Notes: generated from the letters alone by a model not told the origin. A stretch of 64,000 bases of DNA from Secundilactobacillus pentosiphilus (GCF_002217985.1 NZ_BCMI01000004.1:91611-155610), one strand, 5' to 3'; shown: positions 18,092 through 27,312, counted from the first letter of the stretch. Made by a program: numbers and translations.

Positions 18092-18219
18092 GGTCTGGGG
18101 TGCTAGTGATAGCTGAGAAATACCCAAATAACCTGATGCAGTTAATACTGCCGTAGGGAGCGCCATGTTAGTCGTAGAAGACTACCAGTCCATTTGAATG
18201 AATTCAAGTGGGCTTTTTT
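18092..18219 (+). ncRNA. TPP riboswitch (THI element) with terminator
   Basis: The aptamer core shows the conserved segments of the thiamine-pyrophosphate riboswitch: GGGGTGCT near 18097, GCTGAGAAATACCC at 18112-18125, ACCTGATGCAG at 18131-18141, and AATACTGCCGTAGGGA at 18144-18159. Downstream, AGTCCATTTGAAT pairs with ATTCAAGTGGGCT and is followed by a T-run (18186-18219), a terminator expression platform. When thiamine pyrophosphate is plentiful, transcription into the next two genes should stop. The aptamer match is strong. Confidence 0.95.
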
Positions 18220-18261
18220 GATTGCTTAGCGACCAGTCACAGTGTTGGCTTGGAGGATAAC

Positions 18262-19641
18262 ATGCAGACATCAATAATTAAGAATGGTTTGATCGTCACG
18301 CCAACGGGTGTGGTGAAGGCGGACTTAGCAATTAAAGCGGGCAAAATTGCAGCGATTGGTGACTTATCAGGCAGTGCTGAAGAGGTGATTGATGCCAAGG
18401 GACAGCTAGTCTTGCCGGGCATGGTGGATGCCCACGTTCATATCAATGAACCGGGACGCGGCAACTGGGAAGATTACCATACCGGCAGTCAGGCGTTAGC
18501 TGCCGGCGGGACCACCAGTATGGTTGTGATGCCGTTAAACGCGCTGCCGGCGCGGACGACTGCCGCTGAATTTAATCGTCACCGCGCAATTGCCGAGGGT
18601 CGGTCATACATTGATTTTGCACTGTACGGCGGTCTAGTACCCGGCAACCAGCCAGCAATTGCACCAATGGCGCAGGCTGGTGCGGCGGGCTTCAAAGCCT
18701 TCATGGCGACTACTGGCAGTGATGAACCAGGCGATTTTCATAACGTGGACGACTACGATTTGTACCGCGGGATGCAAGCCATCGCTAAAACCGGCCTGCG
18801 CTTGTCGCTTCACGCCGAGAACGCGGTGCTGACTGACCGGCTGGCGGAAGATGAAATTGCGCATCAGCATACGGATGTTCAGGCTTATATTGATTCAAGA
18901 CCGCCGATGGTTGAAGTAGAAGCGGTTAGAAGAGCCCTTTATCTGGCAAAGCAGACGGGCTGCAAACTGCATTTCGTCCACCTTTCAACTGGTGAAGCCG
19001 TTCGGGAAGTTCATCGGGCCCAGTTAGCGGGACAGGATGTGACCTGTGAAACCTGCTTGCATTATTTAACGTTGAATACGGTAGATTTTAAGCAAATCGG
19101 CCCGTTGGCAAAATGTTCGCCGGTGTTGCGGACGCCTGAAGTTCAGGCTGATTTATGGCGGGAAGTGCAGGCGGGTCACGTTAACGCGGTGACTTCTGAC
19201 CATTCACCAGCACCCGCGGAAATGAAGGCCAACCCCAGCAACAATATATTTGAGGTGTGGGGCGGTATCAGCGGCGCACAGAATAATCTCGATATCTTTT
19301 ACGACGTTGCCGTTAAGTCGGGTCGATTGAACTTACAGCAGTTTGTGCAGTTGACGGCAGCGGGGCCCGCTCAGTTATTTGGCTTGAAAAATAAGGGGCA
19401 GCTCCGCGTTGGTGCGGATGCAGATATCGCTCTTTTGGATCCTGACCAAAGCTATACGTTACAAGCGTCAGATCTGTTTTATAAAAATCCCATTTCAGCT
19501 TATGTCGGTCGGAAGATCAACTGCCGGGTGACGCGAACAATTTTACGGGGCAAGACGATCTTCGAATTAGGACGAGGATTTGACGAGCAGCCCACCGGTC
19601 GGTTTCTTCGCAATCAGCAAGTGACGGAGGCCGACAAATGA
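18262..19641 (+). CDS. Cyclic amidohydrolase (allantoinase/dihydroorotase-like), TPP-controlled
   Basis: A 459-residue metal-dependent amidohydrolase. All catalytic marks are visible: His58 and His60 in VDAHVHINEPG, the carboxylatable Lys145 in GFKAFMA, His184 in LHAENAV, His237/His240 in HFVHLST, and Asp313 in TSDHSPAP. By family it would be called allantoinase or dihydroorotase. The context argues otherwise: a TPP riboswitch lies directly upstream, an NCS1 permease follows with a four-base overlap, and no other purine or allantoin gene is present. I infer hydrolysis of a cyclic or N-acylated pyrimidine related to the thiamine precursor HMP. The ATG at 18262 follows TTGGAGGATAAC; the ATG at 18208 lies within the terminator. 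Confidence 0.8.
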   Translation: MQTSIIKNGLIVTPTGVVKADLAIKAGKIAAIGDLSGSAEEVIDAKGQLVLPGMVDAHVHINEPGRGNWEDYHTGSQALAAGGTTSMVVMPLNALPARTTAAEFNRHRAIAEGRSYIDFALYGGLVPGNQPAIAPMAQAGAAGFKAFMATTGSDEPGDFHNVDDYDLYRGMQAIAKTGLRLSLHAENAVLTDRLAEDEIAHQHTDVQAYIDSRPPMVEVEAVRRALYLAKQTGCKLHFVHLSTGEAVREVHRAQLAGQDVTCETCLHYLTLNTVDFKQIGPLAKCSPVLRTPEVQADLWREVQAGHVNAVTSDHSPAPAEMKANPSNNIFEVWGGISGAQNNLDIFYDVAVKSGRLNLQQFVQLTAAGPAQLFGLKNKGQLRVGADADIALLDPDQSYTLQASDLFYKNPISAYVGRKINCRVTRTILRGKTIFELGRGFDEQPTGRFLRNQQVTEADK

Positions 19642-20993
19642 CACCACCAGCAGCAGTTCAGCCCACCAGTCAGACGATTGCTGAAGATTTAAAACCGATG
19701 GCCGCTGATCAGCGCAGTATGGGTGTTTTAGCTTATATGGCGATGTGGTTAGGCGACGGCTTTAACATTGGCAACATCACTTTAGGATCGTCAATCGTAG
19801 TTGCCGGCGTGGTAACCATTAATCTGCTTCAGACTGTGGTGGCCGCCGGCATTGCAATCGTGATCATTAGCCTGATTTTTACCCTAAACGACCGCTTCGG
19901 TTACCGCACTGGCGCGCCATATGTGATTCAGCTGCGGTTATCTTTCGGCGTAAAGGGCGCCAAGCTGGCCGGCCTCTTACGCGGCCTGCCGGCAATCGTG
20001 TGGTTCGGTTTTCAATCGTGGACTGGTGCCCTGGCGCTAAATCAGATCGGGATGAGCTTGTTTGGTATGCCGGGATCGCATACCTTCGCTTGTTTTTTAA
20101 TCCTGCAGACCATTCAAGTTGTGATGGCGTTGTGGGGCTTTCGGTCGATCAAACTCGTGACTGGGTGTATTGCCGCGGTGGTGATGATGGCAATGCTGGG
20201 TATTTTTATCCTTTTAGTGACTCAGCATCAAACCGTGATCCAGCAACGTTTGATTCAACCGTCTGGTACGTGGGGACTGCCGTTTTACGGGTTTATCGTT
20301 GCCTTTTTAGGTAATTACACGGCAATCTTTGAATCAGCGGCTGACTACTCCCGTGAACTGAAACCCGGTCTTGACGGGCATCGACGCGGGCTGCTCTATC
20401 TCATACCGATTGGGCTGGCATATGGGCTGACCATTGTAACGGGTGCAATGCTGGCAGTCGTTACCGGGATCGCCAGTCCAGTCACGGCGATGGCGCATTT
20501 GCTTAATAACAGCGGCATGACGGTCATGATTTCCGCTTTTATCGTGTTGGGAACGATTACCACTAATACGGTCGCTAACATCATGCCGCCGACCTACATG
20601 CTGACCGCACTGCTGAAAATGCCCCAGCAATTGGCGACTACCATCGTTGGTATTTTAGCGGTGCTGACCTGTCCCTGGCTTTTAGTTCAGGATAGTTCGG
20701 CTCAGGGATTAGCAGTATTCATTCATCTATACTCGATCTTTCTGGGACCAATGACGGCTATTATTCTGATTGAGTACTACCTGCATCGCCATCAGCACGT
20801 GAACATCACGGAGCTGTACGATGACCAGCACCAGCCGCAATTCACTTGGCGGGCGCCGCTAGCACTCCTGATTGGCGCGGGTTTTGCAGCCCTAATCGTT
20901 AATCTGTCATGGTTTGTGGGCTTCTTGACTGGCGGGCTAGTGTATTGGCAGCTGGGTACGGGCAACCGTGGTGAAACGGCTGCAAAACGATAA
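19638..20993 (+). CDS. NCS1 family permease, candidate HMP/thiamine-precursor transporter
   Basis: A 451-residue membrane protein with about 12 hydrophobic segments. The NCS1 (cytosine/purine/uracil/allantoin) family is recognised from MWLGDGFNIGNITLGSSIVVAG near the N-terminus, NDRFGYRTGAPYVIQLRLSFGVKGAKL, and VWFGFQSWTGALALNQI. It overlaps the amidohydrolase gene by four bases (ATGA), so both are under the TPP riboswitch. Some NCS1 members (CytX type) have been predicted to import hydroxymethylpyrimidine from their riboswitch context; the same is inferred here. A cytosine or allantoin substrate cannot be excluded. Confidence 0.8.
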   Translation: MTPPAAVQPTSQTIAEDLKPMAADQRSMGVLAYMAMWLGDGFNIGNITLGSSIVVAGVVTINLLQTVVAAGIAIVIISLIFTLNDRFGYRTGAPYVIQLRLSFGVKGAKLAGLLRGLPAIVWFGFQSWTGALALNQIGMSLFGMPGSHTFACFLILQTIQVVMALWGFRSIKLVTGCIAAVVMMAMLGIFILLVTQHQTVIQQRLIQPSGTWGLPFYGFIVAFLGNYTAIFESAADYSRELKPGLDGHRRGLLYLIPIGLAYGLTIVTGAMLAVVTGIASPVTAMAHLLNNSGMTVMISAFIVLGTITTNTVANIMPPTYMLTALLKMPQQLATTIVGILAVLTCPWLLVQDSSAQGLAVFIHLYSIFLGPMTAIILIEYYLHRHQHVNITELYDDQHQPQFTWRAPLALLIGAGFAALIVNLSWFVGFLTGGLVYWQLGTGNRGETAAKR

Positions 20994-21034
20994 AAAAAGC
21001 AGGTTGCCACTGATCAAATGGCAACCTGCTTTTA
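20994..21034 (+). terminator. Rho-independent terminator
   Basis: Perfect stem AAAAAAGCAGGTTGCCA ... TGGCAACCTGCTTTTA directly after the permease stop. Confidence 0.95.
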
Positions 21035-21071
21035 TTAGGCTATTTGGAAACGATAGTTAATTTACTGCGAA

Positions 21072-21560
21072 CTATTCCGCACTGTGCTGCTTGCCAGTAT
21101 ATTGAGCAACGTCGATTCGGATGACGCCGACGTATGCCAATGAATCTTGACCAATTTCACCGGGTATTTCCTGACCATTTTCGTGTTTCAAAACTAAGCG
21201 TAAAGCATGTTCTTTTTCCTTCAAATCAGAAACTAAAGTGGCTTTGCCAGTGCCTAAAACGCTACGGTAGAAATAACTAAAGTTGCTTAATGGTTCGCCT
21301 GCTTTTGGTTTGTCGAGGCCGCAGTCGTTAACTATGCTAAAGGACACTTCAGGATTAGCAGCGATGAGGCCACGCTTCTTCCCCTTAGGGGCGCCGTGGA
21401 TGTAAAGCTTCAGCTGATTGTCAGTAAATTCGTAACCGTAGTTGGTTGGGACCACATAAGGAGCTGGAAAATCTAAAACACCTAGATTGATAACATGGGC
21501 TTTTTCGATAATATCCCGTATCGTAGCATCGTCGGTTATTTCACGATCAGTTCTTCTCAT
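21072..21560 (-). CDS. Pyridoxamine 5'-phosphate oxidase family (NimA-like) flavoprotein
   Basis: A 162-residue split-barrel flavoprotein. The pattern IIEKAHVINLGVLDFPAPYVVPTNYGYEFTDNQLKLYIHGAPKGKKRGLIAANPEVSFSIV is characteristic of the NimA-like branch of the pyridoxamine-oxidase superfamily (a short protein, often linked to nitro-compound reduction). No neighbour gives a function: the NCS1 permease is convergent on one side and the met T-box leader begins on the other. The ATG at 21560 is preceded by GAAGGCTAATT, a moderate ribosome site. The function is a family-level guess only. Confidence 0.8.
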   Translation of the reverse strand: MRRTDREITDDATIRDIIEKAHVINLGVLDFPAPYVVPTNYGYEFTDNQLKLYIHGAPKGKKRGLIAANPEVSFSIVNDCGLDKPKAGEPLSNFSYFYRSVLGTGKATLVSDLKEKEHALRLVLKHENGQEIPGEIGQDSLAYVGVIRIDVAQYTGKQHSAE

Positions 21561-21669
21561 AATTAGCCTTCATTCATTATTATTAAATATTATTATAGGC
21601 TGACGACTGTATGAAGTCTAGGCTAAAAAGCAGTGGGTTGTATCCGCTAATTTAGAAAAAGGTTAGTGG

Positions 21670-21978
21670 TTGACATTTTTCTCTAATGAGTTTATCATCA
21701 AAGTCACAATATGAAAAATAGATTAGAAGATGAGTAGTACTTCTGACTTTGAAAAGAGAGCCGCGGTTGGTGAGAAGCGGTAAAGGATGAGTGTGAAGAT
21801 GGTCTTCGATTAAGCAGGGTATTCGAGCGGAAGTAAGAATATCATGGGTGTGCCCATTACAGCACGGCGGTATCGAAAGGTACCCAGTGAGGAAGCCGGT
21901 GTGAGTCGGCTTCAAATTAAGGTGGTAACACGGAATTCGTCCTTATCTTCGCGAGAGCGGGGGTGGGGGCGTTTTTTT
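21670..21978 (+). ncRNA. T-box leader of metEF with promoter
   Basis: Promoter TTGACA 21670-21675 and TATCAT 21693-21698 are 17 bases apart. The leader contains the distal stem-I segment AGAGAGCC...GGTTGGTGAGAAGC, and the T-box sequence AAGGTGGTAACACGG (21919-21933), which pairs with the uncharged tRNA acceptor end. A G-rich terminator with a T-run ends at about 21977. The likely specifier codon is ATG at 21799-21801, after GAAG, fitting tRNA-Met and the downstream methionine genes; the exact codon is inferred because I did not fold it. Confidence 0.9.
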
Positions 21979-21980
21979 GA

Positions 21981-22100
21981 AGGTGCGGAGCCTAGCGGTT
22001 AGAGACTGGAGCCTAAGGGGCTTTTAACGTAAACCCTGGGTTTGGGTTTATGTTGAAAGTCCCTTAGGTGCAAGTCTCTGCTAGGCGTAGCCCGATTACG
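21981..22100 (+). repeat. Long-hairpin repeat of the metEF locus, copy 1
   Basis: Starts GGTGCGGAG; the arms GCCTAGC (21990) and GCTAGGC (22080-22086), AGAGACT/AGTCTCT, GCCTAAGGGGCTTT/AAAGTCCCTTAGG and TAAACCC/GGGTTTA nest into one long imperfect hairpin. The same layout with different, compensating bases recurs twice after metF (25438-25680). It lies after the T-box terminator and before metE, so it is in the mRNA leader when transcription reads through. Confidence 0.7.
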
Positions 22101-22161
22101 CTACATAACCCAAAACCACTTAACCAGAACCATCCATATCCAGAAGGGAGAGACGCCAACA

Positions 22162-22266
22162 GTGACCAGAATCAACGATTTACATTGCAAAAGAGTTTCA
22201 CCTGTAAGCGGGGTACTTGGTGACGGTATTGATGGTCAGGTCATGTGGCTGTCAATCAGCGACTAA
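22162..22266 (+). CDS. Possible 34-residue leader peptide upstream of metE
   Basis: A GTG-initiated reading frame of 34 codons begins 11 bases after AAGGGAG and ends with TAA at 22264-22266, 47 bases before metE. The product begins MTRINDLHCKRVSP and holds one cysteine and one internal methionine; it has no signal peptide or known motif. Between the T-box and metE such a frame could be a regulatory leader peptide or chance. I do not recognise it. Confidence 0.3.
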   Translation: MTRINDLHCKRVSPVSGVLGDGIDGQVMWLSISD

Positions 22267-22313
22267 TCCGGTTCAGGTTTAATGATGATCAAACAAAAAG
22301 GAGACTTTAAATT

Positions 22314-24584
22314 ATGACAACAACAATTATTGGCTATCCACGTATCGGCAGTCACCGTGAATTAAAGTTTGCCGTTCAAAAGTATTTTAAAAACAAAATT
22401 AGTGCGCGAGAATTAGCACAAACAGCAGCTGAATTGCGCAAGCAAAACTGGGACACTATCAGCGGCGCCGGAATTGACCAGTTAGTATCAAACGATTTTT
22501 CATACTACGACACAACGTTAGATACGGCCAACCTCTTAAACATCGTGCCCAAACGGTACAAGGAACTGAACCTCTCACCCTTAGACGAGTACTTTGCCCA
22601 GGCGCGTGGTTATCAAGGTGACAAGGGTGACGTCACCGCACTGAGCATGAAAAAGTGGTTTAACACGAACTACCACTATTTAGTACCCGAATTTGAAGAC
22701 GATACAGCCATTAAGCTGGTTGGCTCCAAGATCTTTGATGAATACCAAGAAGCTAAGGATCAAGGTTACCAAACCCGTCCCGTCATTCTTGGACCATACA
22801 GTTTATTACGTTTGAGTGCTTTTGAAGGTCAAAAACAGGCTACCGACTATACCGCAGCACTGGTTAATGCTTACGAAGCTATCTTTGAAAAGTTAGCTGA
22901 CTTAGGTGCTGACTGGATTCAATTAGACGAACCGCAATTGGTCAAAGATCAAAGCGAAGCCGACCTGGAACTCTTCACGGATCTCTATAAGCCATTATTA
23001 AGCAATAAGCATGGTTTGAAGATCTTATTACAGACCTACTTTGGCGACGTGCGTGACAGTTACGACCTGTTAACGTCACTTGATTTTGATGGCTTGGGCT
23101 TAGACTTCCATGAAGGCGACGAAACGCTGAACTTGATCCAATCAAAGGGCTTCCCTGCTGACAAGCTTTTGTTCGCTGGAATTATCAATGGCAAGAACAT
23201 CTGGAAAGCTAACTACGATCAAAAACTGGACATCCTGCACAAGCTGCCTAAAGACAACGTTGTTTTAAGCACTTCTTGTTCACTGCTGCATGTCCCATAC
23301 ACCCTGGAAAATGAACCTGACTTGGATGAAAAGTACAAGAAGTACCTGTCATTTGCTAAGGAAAAATTAACTGAACTGACCGACCTTGACCACGTTTTAG
23401 CGGGTTCGGGTGATGCAGCATTGAAGGCCAATGAAGCCTTATTTGCTAAGCCGCGTTACGAAGAAAACCAAGCAATTATCGATAAAGTTGCTTCATTAAA
23501 AGACAGTGACTTCCACCGTCAACCATCATTTGAAGAACGGGCTGCCATTCAAAAGAAGGAGTTCAACTTACCTGAATTGCCAACTACGACGATTGGGTCG
23601 TTTCCACAAACCCGTGAGGTTCGTCGTAACCGTGCTAAATACAAGCGCGGTGAGATCACCAAGGAGCAGTACGACCAGTTCAACCGCGATAAGATCAAGG
23701 AATGCGTTGAATTCCAAGAAAAGATCGGTTTGGACGTCCTGGTTCATGGTGAATACGAACGTAACGACATGGTTGAATACTTCGGTGAAAAACTGGATGG
23801 TTTCCTGTTTACCAGCAACGCTTGGGTTCAATCATACGGTACCCGTTGTGTTAAGCCGCCAGTTATTTGGGGTGATGTTAACCGTAACGCGCCAATCACG
23901 GTTGCTGAATCAGTTTACGCACAAAGCTTAACTGATAAACCAATGAAGGGGATGCTCACAGGTCCCGTTACCATTTTGAACTGGTCATTCCCTCGTGAAG
24001 ACATCTCTAAGAAGGAAAGTACCTTACAGATTGCCTTGGCGATTCAAGCAGAAGCGCTTGATCTGGAAAAGAATGGCATCAAGATCATTCAAATTGATGA
24101 GCCAGCTTTACGGGAAAAATTACCATTACGCAAGTCAGACTGGTACACGCGTTACCTTGACTGGGCCATTCCAGCCTTCCGTCTGGTCGGCAGTAAAGTC
24201 CAACCAACAACGCAGATTCACACCCACATGTGCTACAGTGAATTCGGCGATATTATTGATGCTATCGATGCGATGGATGCGGATGTCATTTCCTTTGAAG
24301 CGTCACGTGCGGACTTAACGTTACTGGATACGCTCCAGAAGTCACACTTCAAGACGCACGTCGGTCCTGGTGTTTACGATATTCACTCACCACGGATTCC
24401 GTCTGAAAACGAAGTTGCTGGCACCATTCACAAAATTTTAAAGAAAGTACCATTGCAGAATGTCTGGATCAACCCAGATTGTGGACTGAAGACACGGGGA
24501 ACAACAGAAACCACAGCTAGTCTGGAAAACGTCGTTGCTGCAACGAAACAAGTTCGCAAGGAACTAACGCATGAAGGTCGTTGA
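22314..24584 (+). CDS. metE: MetE, cobalamin-independent methionine synthase
   Basis: A 756-residue cytoplasmic zinc enzyme that moves the methyl group from methyltetrahydropteroyl-triglutamate to homocysteine. The N-terminal half begins [22 protein letters not shown], the C-terminal catalytic half begins [15 protein letters not shown]. The zinc ligands are visible as the His and Cys of HTHMCYSEF and the Cys of NPDCGLKTR; the Asp of QIDEPALRE is the substrate-binding residue. The length is normal. AAAAAGGAGACT precedes the ATG. Under the T-box it should be expressed when charged tRNA-Met is low. It overlaps metF by 14 bases, so the two are one operon. Confidence 0.97.
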   Translation: MTTTIIGYPRIGSHRELKFAVQKYFKNKISARELAQTAAELRKQNWDTISGAGIDQLVSNDFSYYDTTLDTANLLNIVPKRYKELNLSPLDEYFAQARGYQGDKGDVTALSMKKWFNTNYHYLVPEFEDDTAIKLVGSKIFDEYQEAKDQGYQTRPVILGPYSLLRLSAFEGQKQATDYTAALVNAYEAIFEKLADLGADWIQLDEPQLVKDQSEADLELFTDLYKPLLSNKHGLKILLQTYFGDVRDSYDLLTSLDFDGLGLDFHEGDETLNLIQSKGFPADKLLFAGIINGKNIWKANYDQKLDILHKLPKDNVVLSTSCSLLHVPYTLENEPDLDEKYKKYLSFAKEKLTELTDLDHVLAGSGDAALKANEALFAKPRYEENQAIIDKVASLKDSDFHRQPSFEERAAIQKKEFNLPELPTTTIGSFPQTREVRRNRAKYKRGEITKEQYDQFNRDKIKECVEFQEKIGLDVLVHGEYERNDMVEYFGEKLDGFLFTSNAWVQSYGTRCVKPPVIWGDVNRNAPITVAESVYAQSLTDKPMKGMLTGPVTILNWSFPREDISKKESTLQIALAIQAEALDLEKNGIKIIQIDEPALREKLPLRKSDWYTRYLDWAIPAFRLVGSKVQPTTQIHTHMCYSEFGDIIDAIDAMDADVISFEASRADLTLLDTLQKSHFKTHVGPGVYDIHSPRIPSENEVAGTIHKILKKVPLQNVWINPDCGLKTRGTTETTASLENVVAATKQVRKELTHEGR

Positions 24585-25437
24585 TTGTTTCAAAGAGCGA
24601 CCCGTGATCTCGTTCGAAATATTTCCTCCGCGACCAAGTGCCAGCGAAAAGGCAATTGAGCGGTTCTATGATAACCTTGATGTGTTAGCAAGCTTAAAGC
24701 CCGCCTACATTAGTGTGACTTACGGTGCGGGTGGCAGTGGCAAGAACTCTGGAACGCTGGACCTTTGCCGTTATATCAAGAAAACCTATGGCATTGAGGC
24801 GGTACCGCATATTCCGGGGATCCACTTTACTAAAGCCGCTGTGAAAGCGTATTTGGCAGAACTGAAGGCAGCCGATATTGACAACATCTTGGCCCTAAGG
24901 GGAGATTTACCGCAGGATGGCGTGATTAAGGGAGACTTTCAGTATGCCAGTGATTTAGTCAGTGAAATTAAGCGCGATGGTGACTTTAACGTTCTGGGGG
25001 CCTGTTATCCGGATGTTCACCCAGAAGCTAAAGATAGCGTAGAAGATATTAAAAATTTGAAGTGCAAAGTCGATGCTGGGGTCTCTCAGTTGATTACCCA
25101 ACTATTCTTTGAAAATGAACATTACTATCGCTTTTTAGAACGCTGCGAATTGGCAGACATTAACGTTCCGGTGCAAGCTGGGATTATGTCAGTGGTTAAT
25201 GAACGTCAAATCAAGCGGATGGCAACGATGAACGGTGTCGGTCTGCCGCAGAAGTTCCTGAAGATGATGAATCATTATCAGGATAATCCGGTGGCAATGA
25301 GGGATGCTGGCACAGCGTACGCAATTGACCAAATCGTGGACTTATTGTCGGAGGGTGTTGATGGTGTCCACCTGTATACCATGGATAATCCGGTCGTAAC
25401 GAAACGAATTTGTGGGGCGATTGAGACGTTGATTTAA
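24571..25437 (+). CDS. metF: MetF, methylenetetrahydrofolate reductase
   Basis: A 288-residue TIM-barrel flavoenzyme that makes 5-methyltetrahydrofolate, the methyl donor used by MetE. Recognisable parts are [11 protein letters not shown] at the N-terminus (catalytic Glu), [25 protein letters not shown] and [20 protein letters not shown]. The start ATG overlaps the end of metE, a typical coupled arrangement. The gene ends one base before two tandem copies of a structured repeat, and the next recognisable terminator is at 25731. Confidence 0.95.
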   Translation: MKVVDCFKERPVISFEIFPPRPSASEKAIERFYDNLDVLASLKPAYISVTYGAGGSGKNSGTLDLCRYIKKTYGIEAVPHIPGIHFTKAAVKAYLAELKAADIDNILALRGDLPQDGVIKGDFQYASDLVSEIKRDGDFNVLGACYPDVHPEAKDSVEDIKNLKCKVDAGVSQLITQLFFENEHYYRFLERCELADINVPVQAGIMSVVNERQIKRMATMNGVGLPQKFLKMMNHYQDNPVAMRDAGTAYAIDQIVDLLSEGVDGVHLYTMDNPVVTKRICGAIETLI

Positions 25438-25680
25438 GCAAGGTGCGAAGTGAGGCGGTTAGAGAGCGGAGTGTAAGGGGCTTTGGTAAAAATCCCGAAC
25501 TTGGATTTATACCAAAGTCACTCACATGCAGCTCTCTGCCGAGCGGAACCTGATTAAGAGCAAGGTGCGAAGTGAGGCGGTTAGAGAGCGGAGTGTAAGG
25601 GGCTTTGGTAAAAATCCCGAACTTGGATTTATACCAAAGTCACTTACATGCAGCTTTCTGCCGAGCGGAACCTGATTAAG
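25438..25680 (+). repeat. Tandem pair of the metEF long-hairpin repeat
   Basis: Two nearly identical 122-base units (25438-25559 and 25560-25680) differ at only a few bases. Each contains GCGGTTAGAGAGCGGAGTG, a stem pairing CTTTGGTA with TACCAAAG and AATCC with GGATT, then GCAGCTCTCTGCC. The layout matches the copy at 21981. As 3' UTR of metF they may stabilise the mRNA or act as attenuators; no coding function is seen. ORFs here are by-products. Confidence 0.8.
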
Positions 25681-25730
25681 AAAGATACGAAACACTGCCT
25701 AGCGCTCAAACTAAGTCGCAGCATAAACAC

Positions 25731-25771
25731 AAAAAGGTACCGTCATCCAGAGAGGTGGCGGTGCCTTTTTG
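25731..25771 (+). terminator. Rho-independent terminator after metEF region
   Basis: AAAAAGGTACCGTCATCC ... GGTGGCGGTGCCTTTTT forms a stem with two G-U or mismatched positions and a T-run. Confidence 0.85.
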
Positions 25772-25901
25772 TCACTGTAAAAGCAGCCAAAAGGGTCATT
25801 TGGGGGAAAGAGCTACAGCACGAATTCTCTATTGGTTAATTGATAAGCACTTGTTTTGTTGTATAATATTGGTACGTATAAATTATGTAAGGAGCACACT
25901 T

Positions 25902-26552
25902 ATGAGCGATAATATTGAATTTGACCATATGATTAATGGTGAGCTGTATCACCAGACACCTGAATTGCTGGAAATTCGGATGAAGACCCGGGACCTCTTG
26001 TATGAATATAACCACTTGAACTACCGTGACTTGCCTAACCGTAACCGGATTTTAAAGGAAATGTTTGGGAAAGTCGGTAAAAAGTATTTCATTGAATTAC
26101 CGTTTCACACTGATTACGGGTTCAACGTCAAGCTTGGTGAAAACTTTTTCGCCAACAACGGTCTGACGCTGCTTGATCCAGCACCGATTGAAATTGGCGA
26201 CAACGTCTTAATTGCCCCCAACGTCGGAATTTACACGGCTGGTCACGCTTTAGATCCCGCCTTACGGGTTCAGGCGCATGCTGAGTACGCGATTCCGGTT
26301 AAAATTGGCAATAACGTTTGGATCGGGGCGGGTGTGACCGTTTGTCCAGGAGTCACCATTGGTGATAACAGCGTGATTGGCGCGGGGGCCGTGGTCACTA
26401 AGTCAATCCCAAGTGATTCACTGGCATATGGCAATCCAGCACACGTCGCCCGTAAGCTCAACGAACATGATAGAGAGTACTACTTCAAGCAGCGGAAGGT
26501 GAATCAGGAATACCTTGATAAGCTTTCAGATGATGAGTCATTTAATCAATAA
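25902..26552 (+). CDS. Maltose/galactoside O-acetyltransferase family protein
   Basis: A 216-residue left-handed beta-helix (hexapeptide repeat) acetyltransferase of the LacA/Maa group. The N-terminal Mac domain (MINGELYHQTPELLEIRMKTRDLLYEYN) and the repeats IEIGDNVLIAPNVGIYTAGH, VKIGNNVWIGAGVTVCPGVTIGDNSVIGAGAVVTKSIP and YGNPAHVARKL are clear. The His of AGH is the catalytic base. It probably acetylates a sugar at O-6 with acetyl-CoA; the sugar is not known. The start ATG at 25902 follows GTAAGGAGC; a TTGATA (25840) - 16 bases - TATAAT (25862) promoter stands just upstream, ruling out the longer frame. Single-gene unit. Confidence 0.9.
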   Translation: MSDNIEFDHMINGELYHQTPELLEIRMKTRDLLYEYNHLNYRDLPNRNRILKEMFGKVGKKYFIELPFHTDYGFNVKLGENFFANNGLTLLDPAPIEIGDNVLIAPNVGIYTAGHALDPALRVQAHAEYAIPVKIGNNVWIGAGVTVCPGVTIGDNSVIGAGAVVTKSIPSDSLAYGNPAHVARKLNEHDREYYFKQRKVNQEYLDKLSDDESFNQ

Positions 26553-26574
26553 CCGATTTAAGAAGCACTGTCAC

Positions 26575-26597
26575 CCACATGGAGATAGTGTTTTTTT
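26575..26597 (+). terminator. Short rho-independent terminator
   Basis: CACTGTC ... GATAGTG stem (one G-U pair) followed by TTTTTTT. Confidence 0.7.
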
Positions 26598-26608
26598 AGG
26601 CGATAAAG

Positions 26609-26657
26609 GTTGCCGACCACGAATGAACGGTGTACACTGTTATAAGTGGTCAACCAC
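26609..26657 (+). promoter_or_regulatory. Azoreductase promoter with MarR-type operator
   Basis: GTTGCCGACCAC at 26609-26620 overlaps a -35 box TTGCCG; TACACT follows at 26633-26638 after 17 bases. The same 12-mer occurs at 27996-28007, just upstream of the marR gene. A palindromic GTGGTCAACCAC at 26646-26657 lies past the -10 box. Binding by the neighbouring MarR is inferred from the shared word. Confidence 0.7.
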
Positions 26658-26691
26658 ATATTAACTAGTTAACATCAAAGGAGACAATTAA

Positions 26692-27312
26692 ATGTCAAAA
26701 GTATTAGTCATTAAAGCACACCCGTTCAACGGTGACAAATCACGGACGATCAAGACGTTAGACACTTTTCTAGAAATCTATAAAGCAAAGAATCCAGACG
26801 ATGAAATCGAAACCTTAGATCTTTTTGCCACTAACTTCCCAGAACTCGATGGCGGCATGATGGCCGCTTGGGGGCAGTTAGCTAATGGAATGGCCTTCAC
26901 TGACTTACCGGCTGACGTCCAAAAGGCCATGGGTCAGTATAACGAGGCCTTGGCACAATTCAAGGCTGCTGATAAGCTGATCGTTGCTAACCCAATGTGG
27001 AATTTAAGCATTCCCGCCCAATTAAAGAGCTGGATCGATGCCATCACTGTGGTTGGTGAAACTTTCAAGTACACCGCAACGGGTCATGTGGCACTAATTC
27101 CAGGTAAGCCATTCGTTCACATCCAAGCGGCTGGTGGCAAGTACGAAGGTAAAGACTTGGGTACTCAGTACGTACAGGCCGCACTTGAATACTTAGGTGC
27201 TAAGCGCTTTGCTAAAATCGGCGTTGAAGGTATGGATCACTTCCCAGACCAAGCTGATCAAATCGTTGCTGCAGCTCAAAAAAAAGCCAAAGAAGTTGCT
27301 TTAAAGTTCTAA
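26692..27312 (+). CDS. NAD(P)H-dependent FMN azoreductase/quinone reductase
   Basis: A 206-residue flavodoxin-like protein of the Flavodoxin_2 / AzoR type. It begins KVLVIKAHPFNGDKSRT, the FMN phosphate-binding loop, and carries NPMWNLSIPAQLKSWIDAI, the isoalloxazine contact typical of azoreductases, and IQAAGGKYEG. It would reduce quinones or azo compounds with two electrons from NAD(P)H. AAAGGAGACA precedes the ATG. The convergent marR gene downstream and the shared operator word suggest induction by electrophiles or quinones through that regulator. Confidence 0.9.
   Translation: MSKVLVIKAHPFNGDKSRTIKTLDTFLEIYKAKNPDDEIETLDLFATNFPELDGGMMAAWGQLANGMAFTDLPADVQKAMGQYNEALAQFKAADKLIVANPMWNLSIPAQLKSWIDAITVVGETFKYTATGHVALIPGKPFVHIQAAGGKYEGKDLGTQYVQAALEYLGAKRFAKIGVEGMDHFPDQADQIVAAAQKKAKEVALKF

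Noticed and set aside
18208..18261. Start of the amidohydrolase at 18208
   Set aside because: That ATG lies in the riboswitch terminator; the ATG at 18262 has a good ribosome site and fits the family N-terminus.
21652..21915. Minus-strand frame of 87 codons over the T-box leader
   Set aside because: It overlaps a well-supported structured RNA and has no ribosome site.
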